Below are positions 12,120 through 25,458 of a DNA stretch of 64,000 bases, piece by piece. Position numbers and translations under genes: made by a program. The notes under the pieces were generated by a model that was given only the letters and a program-made list of their open reading frames with translations, ran no database searches and had not been told where the DNA came from. This DNA comes from Gentiana macrophylla (Eukaryota; Streptophyta; Magnoliopsida; Gentianales; Gentianaceae): the NCBI GenBank assembly GCA_026214975.1, contig JAOBSW010000332.1, positions 57,410 to 121,409 of the forward strand, written 5' to 3'. Numbering within the stretch: the stretch's first letter is position 1; each line of letters opens with the position of its first letter.

Positions 12120-13908
12120 TGATGACGTGGTCAATCAGTTATAATATACTTGACCACCATAAACCAATACTAGCAAGAGGACTAGGCCCATCGTAGTATA
12201 GCTATAGTGAATCAAGGGTCGATCCCACAGGAACCAATTGTGGATCATCTTATATACAAACAATTAATTAAACATGTCAAGGACATATAGGCGGTCTATG
12301 TCCAACATAAAACAAGAAAAGTAAAGACACGACTCGACACAACGTAATTAACCTCCCAATTATAGTCTTTATCGCTTGGACCTAGATAATTTATATAGTA
12401 AACCGAACTTATTAACTGTCAATCCGTTTGTATCTATCTTAGATTGGCTACGGAGTCATCCTCTTTAACTTGACTTAGCACCGGTTAGGTTGCTAGATCA
12501 ACGTGCTACATTACGTGACTTCACCTTTGGGTATCCATCTCATATAACTTGCACGCTTACGACACTAAGGATGCCGATATTAATCGTACACCTCGTCTAG
12601 GCAACATTCCTATGGTTAGGCGTATTTCCTAAACGATCGCTCAAGCCCTCGTCCAACTAACAATTACCTTTTAGGTCTCATGCTAGTTTACGAACTACGT
12701 ATAACTAGGTGACGTCAATTCCTAATACAAAACCTACCTAGATCTCATTTGAAAGTCCCGGAAGATTATTCATGAGCCAACCTAGAGCCCTATATTGGTA
12801 TTTCCTAATCATACGCTAATTAAAACAGACGAGCAACGTAGTCGTAGCCATACCTACCGAGATGATAAATTCTATTAAGTTAACCTAACCATAAAGACGT
12901 GGCGGACTAACTAATGAGACAAATAGGGGCTCGATCGATCGAGCATAGACACTTTCGGTCGACCGAATGATTCCATTCGGTCACCCAAACGATTTCATCC
13001 CCAGATTACATCCTAGAATATATTTCTCGTTTCATCATACGAGCAGATTAAGCAAGAACTCGTAAAGAAATCATATAAACTACTTAGATACACATTAATT
13101 AAACCAAGCAGATTCATGAATAGACGTTAAACATATGGACGAGGTTATGGGATCCTCATAGACAAGGCTTCGCCACATCCCTAACGTCATAGCATAGATC
13201 TACATCACCTAGCTATGAATTAACTAACTCAAACGATAAAACATAATTGGAAGGGATTAATTACTTAAAAGAAAAGAAACAGAAAATAAAGGCTTACATA
13301 ATCGCAGCCTTTAAATTGCTGGAAACCTTCACATTATTCTACATTGTATCAAAGTTGTATTATGAATTGTAAGATTGAAGAAAATAATGAAGGGATTCTT
13401 TACAAATTTCGTATCATGCTGCTTATATAGAGGCTTTCGCCGACTTAGGGTGGTTCTAGAAGATAAACACGATTAAAGCCGAAAACCGACCCAAACTCGA
13501 GGCTCGGTCAACCGAAGATCTTCACTCGGTCGACCGAAGCATTAGGCTCGGTCGACCGAACCTAGAAATGCCCCTTTTCACACGTTTTCTTCGTTTGCCT
13601 TGCTCCCCACTGCACGTTTGCATGTCGATCCGATTAATCTCTCATTTAATGCTCCTATTTCCTTCCTTCCTTATCTTGAGATAATTGATTGAATGACACT
13701 AATCTTCTCGATTTGTAATGATCTGTAAAATCAACATTAATCGCACGAAGAATCGGATAAAAAGCGAGTAAATACCAATTTACATAATATAAATCACATA
13801 ACATTAAATATTAAATATAAACGTGTGATTTAATATAAAATGCGTATTATTAATCTCGATTTAAGGTCAATGTTGATGACTTTTACGGGTATAATTTGAC
13901 CGTCATCA
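12120..13908 (-). mobile_element. Middle LTR (full length)
   Basis: 1789 bp, with termini TGATGACGG and ACGTCATCA in sense. It is adjoined on its right by a polypurine tract, so it is the 3' LTR of the complete unit 12120-19727. On its left lies the primer site of the second internal copy, so it also serves as the 5' LTR of that copy. A promoter TATA (CTATATAAGC in sense) is at 13422-13432. The palindrome TCGGTCGACCGA and variants occur near 12955 and 13525-13560, on the upstream side of the TATA box in sense. Confidence 0.93.
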
Positions 13909-13942
13909 ACTACCCCCCACTTAGACTTTGATCGTCCCGAAC
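13909..13942 (-). promoter_or_regulatory. Terminal polypurine tract and preceding hairpin
   Basis: In sense, a short imperfect hairpin (arms GTTCG and CGATC around GGA, 13942-13930) is followed by CTAAGTGGGGGGTAG and then the LTR start TGATGACGG. Elements A, B and C have GCTCG-GGA-CGAGC and AAGTGTGGGGGAG in the same position. This is the expected primer for plus-strand DNA synthesis. Confidence 0.85.
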
Positions 13943-14511
13943 AAAGCATCAATAAGTCATTTCCCAAGACAACATTTCCCATGGTCAGGTCATACTTACG
14001 CAAGAAGCTCAAGTCAACTCATACTAGTCATGCTCATAAGATATCCATTATTCACTACTCACTATGAATCGAAGTGATGTGTGCATGTGCATTTAGTTTT
14101 ATATATTCGTAGCAAGATTAGAGTTTATGCCAACTTCGTAATCTCAACCTACCAACCTTAGCATTCACACTTCTCAAGCCTTTAAATTTTTGAAGCACTA
14201 GAGCAATAAGCAAGAGCGTATCTATAGGGTTTTTGGACTTGGAGACCGAGTACTACTCAAAGCCTCTTAAAGAGTTGAATATCTTCAATTCATATCTTCA
14301 TATTTTTCAAATACTATAAATCTCAAGGAAGAAAACTTTTTAAAGTATCCCCCTATCTTAGATCATGTATAGCATCGAATATTACCACAAGCGCGGGGCT
14401 ACTTTGGTAATGTCACTACAAGCCCAGTGTCTAACATTTTGCTAAAACACAGGTACGTCTCAAGCTTATTACTCTGCTTTTGTTGGTAAGAATATAAGAA
14501 TGCATCAGCAG
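13943..14511 (-). mobile_element. Internal 3' untranslated zone, present only in copy 2
   Basis: About 570 bp of AT-rich DNA between the terminal polypurine tract and the point where copy 1 begins. No coding signal. The same segment was lost from copy 1 by the deletion at 8686/8688. It corresponds in position to the zone between the two polypurine tracts of A, B and C. Confidence 0.8.
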
Positions 14512-14847
14512 ATAGATATTGACACTAGGTAGGCATAACCAATCATCTATGCAATGTACACATAATTTCTTCAGTTATTATGATTTGCACGGTATACTCG
14601 ATTCACAGGTTGAGTAATCGAATAATAAATAACTACTTGCAAAAACGGGCATGAATATCCTTAAATTTACTTAACATAAGTATAAAATGATCACGTTCTC
14701 ATGCAACTTGGTTCCTTTCCTATCAATTCTTAGCTAGGAACTCACAATTCTAAGGGTACGAGATAAATAATATGGTATTTATTCAATTTTTTCAATCATG
14801 TGCCGTTTCATTCAATTTTCACTTATAACATAACATGGCTAAGTCTC

Positions 14848-14882
14848 CTACCCCCCACTTAAACATGGCATTGTCCTCAATG
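14848..14882 (-). promoter_or_regulatory. Internal polypurine tract with AGGA-loop hairpin, copy 2
   Basis: In sense, CATTG-AGGA-CAATG (14882-14869) is followed by AAGTGGGGGGTAG. It lies about 0.95 kb upstream of the terminal tract, a spacing close to that in elements A, B and C (about 1.0 kb). Confidence 0.62.
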
Positions 14883-17800
14883 ACAAAAATAAATGAGAAG
14901 TTAAGAAGAAGACTTAGCTCTGGAAACGGCTCTCAAGTAAATGCAGAACATCGGAGTAAATTTCAGCATGTTGTGGAGAAGCAAGTGAAAACCTGTATAA
15001 GCAGACAAACTCCACGAAACCGTAAAATATCATGCCTTTGGAAGTTATAAAATAATGTGGCAGTAATGAGGTATAAATACCTAAAAAATGTTTAAGCCAC
15101 TTTATTTTATACAACCAATGACCAGGGAAAAGAAAAATACTAAATAGAAAGAAAAATAAACAAGCAACTAAAGATGGTGGTCTTCATCTACAACCTCCAC
15201 CGCTTAAATATTCTTAAAACCGGGTGGAGAAGACAAAGATCAATAAGCATAACCCCATGTGGGAAAACACGAGGTGGACGGGCTCACTATGTATTCATGC
15301 CAGTATAAAAGAGAAACTTGGTAAGGTATAACAGATTGAATGCGACCTATTGACTAAAGATAAAATCAAATACTTAGCGCATAAACTTCTCGCTTGCATT
15401 GGATATCAACAACTTAGGGAGATGTAGCTACTCCTCGAAATTACTAATAACCCAATGTATCACGTAAAAGTCATAACCGTCATCAACAAGGTCGGATCTG
15501 TGTGATATTTCAGAACAAAACTTATCATCTAGAAATGCCGGAATAGACGGAAAAGTGTGAAATTTAAAACTTCTGGTAGAAAGATAAGTTGTACTTTGAT
15601 CGAACCAAAACCTTTAAAATCTAGCTAGGTCGAGCTACACTTACCTCAACTAGGATCATGAAAATCAAAATGATAAAAGATAATCATTAAAGCTTAGCAA
15701 TATTTCAAATTCCGCAACAAAAAGGTATTTTGTAAACAAAATGGAGGTTGAGAGTATGATGGGTTTAGAAAAAGATACACATAAGGTTGGGAAGAAAAGA
15801 TAAAGGGTGGGTAAGAAATTGTGTGTATGGGTGGGTTGAAAATGGTTAAGGCATTGAGACTTGTGTAGAGGAATGGGATTGGGTGGGAGAGTGAAACGGA
15901 TGGAAAGAAAGAGAGGTGATGAAAGAATGGTTAGAAATGTGAACTGTTGGTGCAGATTGGTGAGAGGATCGAAAAGTTTGAAGGTGAAAAAGTGTAAAGG
16001 GAAAGATAAGGATAGTCGCAGAATGAATTGCGCACCACTTTGGATTTTCACTTGGATTACCATTCTAAAAGATTTTGGAAGTTGACCAAAATTGTTCTTG
16101 TTCACACCAATCATTCTCTGTTACATTTTCAGTAATTCTCAAGCTCTCTTAATGCTTCCATCTTAAGGTTGATTGCTAAATTTCCTTTTCTTTATCAATT
16201 TTATGACTCTCCTAAGAAACTCTAATTCACGTGGCCTATATTGAGTAAAAAAGTTTTGCACATCCTTAGCCCAATGGCCATCGGAACACGGCAAAATAAA
16301 AACCTCAACATATTTCACGTTACTCTTATTTGACTCAAAGAAAACAAAACCTAAAATCCTAAAAAAGAAATCCTAAGGGTTTTAAAGAAGTAGTTACGAG
16401 TTTAAAGTCCTCATTCGACGCTCCAAAAAATTATCCTTGTCAATTATCATTCTTGGATCGCCATACTTTGACCCTTCTGAGCACTATAAGAGGTGGCTCA
16501 TCGCTGTTGCGGATTAATACAATTCCCTTGGTTGTGAGACCTAGGAAACGACATTTATCCATACCATTTATCCAAAGCTCTTACCTCGGCTCTCATTTTA
16601 GGAATTAGTGAATTCTAAGAAACTCGGTTAAAATTACGGTTTTGGCCTTGACAATAAGAAACAATGAATCAAAGTACTCCGAATAAGGTCGGTTATGAAG
16701 GCAAGCCTACGCCGTCTTATTCGTTGGAACATATGTGACAGTTCAGGCCAATCCGTCAAGATTAAGCCCCGTTTAGCCCGAAGGCTTATCGGCTATGCTA
16801 AGTCTTGTTGAACTGCTGTAACGTACATCACACGTGGAGGGGAGTAGTTGAGCCGAAGCTCGTTTGAACTCGCCCAGCCATGGTTAAACCATTTCCGAAC
16901 CTATGTACAAAGATTCTTCGATTTCTAAATTGTCACCCAAAGCGTAATCTCGTTTTTGTTTAAGGTGGGTTCACCGAGAAGCCATCACCATAAACATCAA
17001 CGAAAGCCGAAGATTGCGTTCTTTCAAAACACAACGTCTTCTTTAGATTGTGAATGCTTAAACTACACAATTTGTTGCTCCCATGGCCAGTAGAAGCAAT
17101 CTCATGCATAGGACAAAGAGATTTTAATAGAACTACGAGGAACTCTTTATTCACTGCTTCCTTCAACTACTACATGTTTCCTTACACCCTCTAGATGAGA
17201 CAGATTTGGGGCAGAACCTTCCACACTAATAAAATTAATCTTATGAACCAACTCCGGGCTAAGATTCATACTAAGGTTCATGTATAGGCTAACTTATGCT
17301 CAAAAAACCAGAAGATAGTAAAACATAAGCAAAAAAAGGTAGTACCTTGCCTTCAACATTGTACCACGAAGAATTTAATCCTTTAAAAAATTTTCGGAGC
17401 CATATTTGTGCTTTAAAGGTATTGCTTCCATCGCTTTTCCCATCGTAGAGTAGTAATTCCGCATGTTTGTGGGATATTTCTCAGCGCCCTTGAAAATTAT
17501 TGACTTGGATTATTGCTTTCCTGGTTTCGCAAATGGAAGAAAAACAAAACAAGCAGACCGTAGATCGATTTTAACATGGTCTCCCATGTCGCTATCGACT
17601 TACGAATTAAACATACGAGGATAACGTACACACGAAATTCCAGACTCGAAAAACACAAATCAGAAACCGTGTAAACAGAACAGAACAAGAACAAAACAAA
17701 ACAAAACAAAACAAAAGTTCTAAATTCTCGGTCGACCGAATGAGGTCTCTCGGTCGACCGAATAAATTTTTTTTATTTTTTATTTTTATTTTAAGAATCT

Positions 17801-17915
17801 GGAATTTTCAGACAGAGCAGACAACCAGAGGGACTCAAAAACGTAAAAACAGACTCTAAAACAGAAAACTTGACATGAATAAGAAAATTATTTATATATA
17901 AAATTGACCGTTGGT

Positions 17916-17933
17916 TCCCCGGCAACGGCGCCA
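17916..17933 (-). promoter_or_regulatory. tRNA-Asp primer-binding site
   Basis: Sense TGGCGCCGTTGCCGGGGA, 18 nt complementary to the 3' end of plant tRNA-Asp including CCA. It is separated from the 5' LTR by 6 nt (AGTTTT), the same spacer as in element A. Confidence 0.95.
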
Positions 17934-17939
17934 AAAACT

Positions 17940-19727
17940 TGATGACGTGGTCAATCAGGTTATAATATACTTGACCACCATAAACCAATACTAGCAAGAG
18001 GACTAGGCCCATCGTAGTATAGCTATAGTGAATCAAGGTCGATCCCACAGGGAACCAATTGTGGATCATCTTATATACAAACAATTAATTAAACATGTCA
18101 AGGACATAGAGGCGGTCTATGACCAACATAAAACAAGAAAAGTAAAGACATGACTCGACACAACGTAATTAACCTCCCCAATTATCGTCTTTATCGTTTG
18201 GACCTAGATAATTTATATAGTAAACTGAACTTATTAACTGTCAATCCGTTTGTATCTATCTTAGATTGGCTACGGGAGTCATCCTCTTTAACTTGACTTA
18301 GCACCGGTTAGGTTGCTAGATCACTGTGCTACATTACGTGACTTCACCTTTTGGGTATCCATCTCATATAACTTGCGACACTAAGGATGCCGATATTAAT
18401 CGTACACCTCGTCTAGGCAACATTCCTATGGTTAGGCGTACTTCCTAAACGATCGCTCAAGCCCTCGTCCAACTAACAATTACCTTTTAGGTCTCATGCT
18501 AGTTTACGAACTACGTATAACTAGGTGACGTCAATTCCCTAATACAAAACCTACCTAGATCTCATTTGAAAGTCCCGGAAGATTATTCATGAGCCAACCT
18601 AGAGCCCTATATTGGTATTTCCTAATCATACGCTAATTAAAACAGACGAGCAACGAGCCGTAGCCATACCTAATTGAGATGATAAATTCTATTAAGTTAA
18701 CCTAACCATAAAGGCGTGGCGGACTAACTAACAGACAAATAGGGGCTCGGTCGACCGAAGCATAGACACTCGGATCGATCGAATGATTCCATTCGGTCAC
18801 CCAAACGATTTCATCCCCAGATTACATCCTAGAATATATTTCTCAGTGTTTCATCATACAGAACAGATTAAACAGTAACTCGTAAAGAAATCATATAAAC
18901 TACTTAGATACACATTAATTAAACCAAGAAGATTCATGAATAGACGTTAAACATATGACGTAGGTTATGGGATCCTCATAGACAAGGCTTCGCCACATCC
19001 CTAACGTCATAGCCTAGATCTACATCACCTAGCTATGAATTAACTAACTCAAACGATAAAACATAATTGGAAGGGATTAATTACTTAAAAGAAAAGAAAC
19101 AGAAAATAAAGGCTTACATAATCGCAGCCTTTAAATTGCTGGAAACCTTCACATTATTCTACATTGTATCAAAGTTGTATTATGAATTGTAAGATTGAAG
19201 AAAAGAATGAAGGGATTCTTTACAAATTTCGTATCATGCTGCTTATATAGAGGCTTTAGCCGACTTAGGGTGGTTCTAGAAGATAAACACGATTAAAGCC
19301 GAAAACCGACCCAAACTTGAGGCTCGGTCAACCGAAGATCTTCACTCGGTCGACGGAAGCATTAGGCTCGGTCGACCGAACCTAGAAATGCCCATTTTCA
19401 CACGTTTTCTTCGTTTGCCTTGCTCCCCACTGCACGTTTGCATGTCGATCCGATTAATCTCTCATTTAATGCTCCTATTTCATTCCTTCCTTATCTTGAG
19501 ATAATTGATTGAATGACACTAATCTTCTCGATTTGTAATGATCTGTAAAATCAACATTAATCGCATAGTAAATCGGATAAAAACGAGTAAATACCAATTT
19601 ACATAATATAAATCACATAACATTAAATATTAAATATAAATGTGTGATTTAATATAAAATGCGTATTATTAATCTCGATTTAAGGTCAATGTTGATGACT
19701 TTTACGGGTATAATTTGACCGCCATCA
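17940..19727 (-). mobile_element. Right LTR (5' LTR in sense)
   Basis: 1788 bp, close to identical to the middle LTR, with termini TGATGGCGG and ACGTCATCA in sense. The candidate TATA is CTATATAAGC at 19242-19252. TCGGTCGACCGA-type palindromes lie at about 18747-18785 and 19320-19380, on the upstream side of the TATA box. It abuts the duplicated AGAGA at 19728. Confidence 0.95.
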
Positions 19728-19732
19728 AGAGA
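19728..19732. repeat. Target-site duplication AGAGA, right copy
   Basis: It matches 8272-8276. Joining the two sides restores the monomer context TTGGTAGAGAATCCCCGAG. Confidence 0.95.
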
Positions 19733-21306
19733 ATCCCCGAGAAGCACACCACTTCGTTGGCATCGGAAAGGGCTTTCCAGAATGGTGAACTGCACGTGGA
19801 ACGGACACGGGAGCCGAAGGTTATGGCCAAAATACTAGCACGGGTCCACCGAACCACCGAATGAGGTCATGCACAAATCCACCGACATCCCCGAGGTACC
19901 GACGAACCACATAAAATCTCCGAGAAGCACACCACGTCGTTGGCGTTGGAAAGGGCTTTCCAGAATGGTGAACTGCACGTGGAATGGACACGGGAGCTGA
20001 AGGTTATGGCCAAAATACTAGCACGGGTCCACCAAACCACCGAATGGGGTCATGCACAAATCCACCAACATCCCCGACGTAGAAAATCCCGAGAAGCACA
20101 CTACTTCGCTGGCATCGGAAATGGCTTTCCGAATCGGTGAATCGCACGTGCAACTTACACGGAGCCGAAGGTTATGGCCAAAATACTAGCGGGTCCACGA
20201 ACCACCGAATGGGGTTACGCACAAATCCATCGACATCCCCGAGGTACCGACGAACCACGTAAAAATCCCGAGAAGTGCACCACGTCGTTGGCATCGGAAA
20301 GGGCTTTCGCATGGTGAATCGCACGTGGAGCGGACACGGAGCCAAAGGTTATGGCCAAAATACTAGCACGGGTCCACCGAACCACCGAATGGGGTCATGC
20401 ACAAATCCACCGACATCCTCGAGGTAGAAAATCCCCGAGAAGCACACCACATCATTGGCATCGGAAAGGGCTTTCCAGAATGGTGAACTGCACGTGGAAC
20501 GGACACGGAGCCGAAGGTTATGGCCAAAATACTAGCACGGGTCTACCGAACGACCGAATGGGGTCATGCACAAATCCACCGACATCCCCGAGGTACCGAC
20601 GATTCACAGAAAATCCCCGAGAAGCACACCATGTCGTTGGCATCGGAAAGGGCTTTCCGGAATGGTGAACTGCACGTGGAACGGACACGGGAGCCAAAGG
20701 TTATGGCCAAAATACTAGCACGGGTCCACCGAACCACCGAATAGGGTCATGCACAAATCCACTGACATCCCCGAGGTACCGACGAACCATAAAATCCCAA
20801 AGAAGCACACCACGTCGTTGGCATCAGAAAGGGCTATCTAGAATGGTGAACTGCACATGAAACGGACATGGGAACCGAAGGTTATGGCCAAAATACTAGC
20901 ACGGGTCCATCGAACCACCGAATGGAGTCATGCACAAATCCACCGACATCCCCGAGGTAGAAAATCCCCGAGAAGCACACCACATTGTTGGCATCAGAAA
21001 TGGATTTCTAGAATGGTGAACTACACGTGGAACGGATACGGGAGCCGAAGGTTATGGCCAAAATACTAGCACGGGTCCACCGAACCACCGAATGGGGTCA
21101 TGCACAAATCCACCGACATCCCCGAGGTACCGAAAAATCACAGAAAATCCACGAGAAGCACACCACCGCGTTGGCATCGGAAAGGGCTTTCCAGAATGGT
21201 GAACTGCACGTGGAACGGACACGGGAGCCGAAGGTTATGGCCAAAATACTAGCACGGGTCCACCGAACCACCGAATGGGGTCATGCACAAATCCACCGAC
21301 ATCCCC

Positions 21307-23081
21307 TTGGTAGAGAATCCCCGAGAAGCACACCACTTCGTTGGCATCGGAAATGGATTTCCAGAATGGTGAACTGCACGTGGAACTTACACGGGAGATG
21401 AAGGTTATGGCCAAAATACTAGCACGGGTCCACCGAACCACCGAATGGGTTTATGCACAAATCCACCGACATCCCCGAGGTACCGACGATCCACAGAAAA
21501 TCCCCGACAAGTACACTACGTCGTTGGCATCGGAAAGGGCTTTCCAGAATGGTGAACTGCACGTGGAACGGACACGGGAGCCGAAGGTTATGGCAAAAAT
21601 ACTAGCACGGGTCCACCGAACCACCGAATGGTGTAATGCACAAATCCACCGACATCCCCGAGGTTCCGACGAACCACAGAAAATCCCCGAGAAGTGCACC
21701 ACGTCATTGGCATCGGAAAGGGCTTTATAGAATGGTGAACTAAACGTGGAACAGACACGGGAGCTGAAGGTTATGGCCAAAATACTAGCACGGGTCCCCC
21801 GAACCACCGAATGAGGTCATGCACAAATCCACCGACATCCCCAAGGTAGAAAATCCCCGAGAAGCACACCACGTCGTTGGCATCGGAAAGGGCTTTCCAG
21901 AATGATGAACTACACATGGAACGGACACGGGAGCCGAAGGTTATGGCCAAAATACTAGCACGGGTCCACCGAACCACCGAATGGGGTCATGCACAAATCC
22001 ACCGACATCCCGAGGTACCGACGAACCACAGAAAATCCACGAGAAGCACACCACGTCGTTGGCATCGGAAAGGGCTTTCCAGAATGGTGAACTGCACGTG
22101 GAACGGACACGGGAGCCGAAGGTTATGGCCAAAATACTAGCACGGGTCCACCGAACCACCGAATGGGGTCATGCACAAATCCACCGACATCCCCTTGGTA
22201 GAGAATCCCCGAGAAGCACACCACTTCGTTGGCATCGGAAATGGATTTCCAGAATGGTGAACTGCACGTGGAACTTACACGGGAGCCGAAGGTTATGGCC
22301 AAAATACTAGCACGGGTCCACCGAACCACCGAATGGGGTTATGCACAAATCCACCGACATCCCCGAGGTACCGACGAACCACAGAAAATCCCGACAAGCA
22401 CACCACGTCGTTGGCATCGGAAAGGGCTTTCCAGAATGGTGAACTGCACGTGGAACGGACACGGGAGCCGAAGGTTATGGCAAAAATACTAGCACGGGTC
22501 CACCGAACCACCGAATGGTGTAATGCACAAATCCACCGACATCCCCGAGGTACCGACGAACCACAGAAAATCCCCGAGAAGTGCACCACGTCATTGGCAT
22601 CGGAAAGGGCTTTATAGAATGGTGAACTAAACGTGGAACAGACACGGGAGCTGAAGGTTATGGCCAAAATACTAGCACGGGTCCCCCGAACCACCGAATG
22701 AGGTCATGCACAAATCCACCGACATCCCCAAGGTAGAAAATCCCCGAGAAGCACACCACGTCGTTGGCATCGGAAAGGGCTTTCCAGAATGATGAACTAC
22801 ACATGGAACGGACACGGGAGCCGAAGGTTATGGCCAAAATACTAGCACGGGTCCACCGAACCACCGAATGGGGTCATGCACAAATCCACCGACATCCCCG
22901 AGGTACCGACGAACCACAGAAAATCCCCGAGAAGCACACCACGTCATTGGTATAGGAAAGGGCTTTCCAGAATGGTGAACTGCACGTGGAATGGACACGG
23001 GAGCCGAAGGTGATGGCCAAAATACTAGCACGGGTCCACCAAAGCACCGAATGGGGTCATGCACAAATCCACCGTCATCCC
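21307..23081. repeat. Higher-order repeat: 888-bp five-monomer block in tandem
   Basis: Diagnostic variants recur 887-888 bp apart: TTGGTAGAGA at 21307 and 22195, GTGTAATGCAC at 21631 and 22518, GAATGATGAAC at 21900 and 22788. A third copy in segment 3 has the same three markers at 51046, 51370 and 51639 with the same internal spacing. Five monomers of mixed 170/183 length make one unit. Confidence 0.88.
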
Positions 23082-25453
23082 CGAGGTAGAAAATCCCCGA
23101 GAAGTACACCACGTCGTTGGCATCGGAAATGGCTTTCCAAAATTTTGAACTGCACGTGGAACTTACACGGGAGCCGAAGGTTATGGCCAAAATACTAGCA
23201 CGGGTCCACCGAACCACCTAATGGGGTCATGCACAAATCCACCGACATACCCGAGGTACTGACGAACAACAGAAAATCCCCGAGAAGTGCACCACGTCGT
23301 TGGCATTGGAAAGGGCTTTCCAGAATGGTGAACTGCACGTGGAACGGACACGGGAGCCGAAGGTTATGGCCAAAATACTAGCATGGGTCCACCGAACCAC
23401 CGAATGGGGTCATGCACAAAACCACCGACATCCCCGAGGTACCGACGAACCACAGAAAAACCCCGAGAAGCACACCACGTCGTTGGCATCGGAAAGGGAT
23501 TCCCAGAATGGGGAACTGCACGTGGAACGGACACGGGAGCCGAAGGTTATGGCCAAAATACTAGCACGGGTCCATCGAACCACCGAATGGAGTCAAGCAC
23601 AAATCCACCGACATCCCTGAGGTAGAAAATCCCCGAGAAGCACACCACATTGTTGGCATCAGAAATTGATTTCTAGAATGGTGAACTGCACGTGGAACGG
23701 ATACGGGAGCCGAAGGTTATGGCCAAAATACTAGCACGGGTCCACCGAACCACCGAATGGGGTCATGCACAAATCCACCGACATCCCCGAGGTACCGACG
23801 AATCACATAAAATCCCCGAGAAGCACACCACGTCGTTGGCATCGGAAAGGGCTTTCCAGAATGGTGAACTGCACGTGGAACGGACACGGGAGCCGAAGGT
23901 TATGGCCAAAATACTAGCACGGGTCCACCGAACCACCGAATGGGGTCATGCACAAATCCACCGACATCCCATTGGTAGAGAATCCCCGAGAAGCACACCA
24001 CTTCGTTGGCATCGGAAAGGGCTTTCCAGAATGGTGAACTGCACGTGGAATGGACACGGGAGCTGAAGGTTATGGCCAAAATACTAGCACGGGTCCACCA
24101 AACCACCGAATGGGGTCATGCACAAATCCACCGACATCCCCGAGGTAGAAAATCCCCCAGAAGCGCACCACGTCGTTGGCACCGGAAAGGACTTTCCATA
24201 ACGGTGAACTGCAAATGGAACGGACACGGGAGCAGAAAGTCATGGCCAAAATACTAGCACGGGTCCACCGAACCACCGAATGGGGTCATGCACAAATCCA
24301 CCGACATCCCCGAGGTAGAAAATCCCCGAGAAGCACACCACGTCGTTGGCATCAGAAAGGGCTTTCCAGAATGGTTAACTGCACGTGGAACGGACACTGG
24401 AGCCGAAGGTTATGGCCATAATACTAGCACGGGTCCACCGAAACACCGAATGGGGTCATGCACAAATCCACCGACATCCCCGAGGTACCGACGAACCACA
24501 GAAAATCCCCGAGAAGCACACCACGTCGTTGGCATCGGAAAGGGCTTTCCAGAATGGTGAACTAAATGTGGAACAGACACGGGACCTGAAGGTTATGGCC
24601 AAAATACTAGCATGGGTCCACCGAACCACCGAATGGGGTCATGCACAAATCCACCGACATCTCCGTGGTAGAAAATCCCCGAGAAGTGCACCACGTCGTT
24701 GGCATCGGAAATGGATTTCCAGAATGGTGAACTGCACGTGGAACGGACACGGGAGCCGAAGGTTATGGCCAAAATACTAGCACGGGTCCACCGAACCACC
24801 GAATGAGGTCATGCACAAATCCACCGACATCCCCGAGGTACCGACGAACCACAGAAAATCCCCGAGAAGCACACCACGTCGTTGGCATTGGAAAGGGCTT
24901 TCCAGAATGGTGAACTGCACGTGGAATGGACACGGGAGCTGAAGGTTATGGCCAAAATACTAGCACGGGTCCACCAAACCACCGAATGGGGTCATGCACA
25001 AATCCACCGACATCCCCGACGTAGAAAATCCCCGAGAAGCACACCACTTCGTTGGCATCGGAAATGGCTTTCCAGAATGGTGAACTGCACGTGGAACTTA
25101 CACGGGAGCCGAAGGTTATGGCCAAAATACTAGCACGGGTCCACCGAACCACCGAATGGGGTTACGCACAAATCCACTGACATCCCTGAGGTACCGACGA
25201 ACCACGAAAATCCCGAGAAGTGCACCACGTCGTTGGCATCGGAAAGGGCTTTCGAACGGTGAAGCGCACGTGGAATGCACCACGGGAGCCAAAGGTTATG
25301 GCCAAAATACTAGCACGGGTCCCCGAACCACCGAATGGGGTCATGCACAAATCCACCGACATCCCCGAGGTAGAAATCCTTTGCAGAAGTACACCACATC
25401 ATTGGCATCGGAAAGGGCTTTCCAAAATGGTGAATCGCGTGGAACGGACACGG

Positions 25454-25458
25454 GAGCC
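25454..25458. repeat. Target-site duplication GAGCC, left copy
   Basis: GAGCC precedes the LTR start TGTTAAGGG and recurs at 47989-47993 after the LTR end CCGTGACA. Uninterrupted monomers read CACGGGAGCCGAAGG, the empty site. Confidence 0.95.

Larger units (their letters stand above)
14512..17939 (-). mobile_element. Internal region, copy 2 (non-coding)
   Basis: About 3.43 kb, a duplicate of 8688-12119. No gag or pol motif was found in either direction. The 149-codon ORF at 15665-16114 and the 68-codon ORF at 16960-17166 match their copy-1 counterparts with a few substitutions; neither resembles a family I recognise. The end next to the primer site carries two copies of the palindrome TCGGTCGACCGA (within 17726-17763) and an AAAAC-repeat tract around 17693-17715. 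Confidence 0.88.
8277..19727 (-). mobile_element. Non-autonomous LTR retrotransposon with three LTR copies (LARD-like)
   Basis: Read on the minus strand the order is LTR (19727-17940), internal (17939-13909), LTR (13908-12120), internal (12119-8688), LTR fragment (8686-8277). LTRs are about 1.79 kb, start TG and end CA, and are nearly identical to each other. A primer site complementary to tRNA-Asp lies 6 nt inside the right LTR, and a purine tract lies next to the middle LTR. No gag, protease, RT or integrase motif occurs in either internal copy, so the element is a large non-coding derivative that must be mobilised in trans. The AGAGA duplication flanks the whole three-LTR structure. The tandem form probably arose by LTR-LTR recombination after insertion. 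Confidence 0.93.
19728..25458. repeat. Satellite array, segment 2
   Basis: About 32 monomers in the same orientation and with the same two length classes as segment 1. It begins in mid-monomer at the AGAGA duplication and ends in mid-monomer at CACGGGAGCC, where element A is inserted. Parts at 20100-20350 and 25200-25450 deviate unusually (CCAGAATGG becomes CGAATGG or CGAACGG, AACTGCAC becomes ATCGCAC or AGCGCAC) and may be uncorrected sequencing error. No host gene. Confidence 0.97.
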
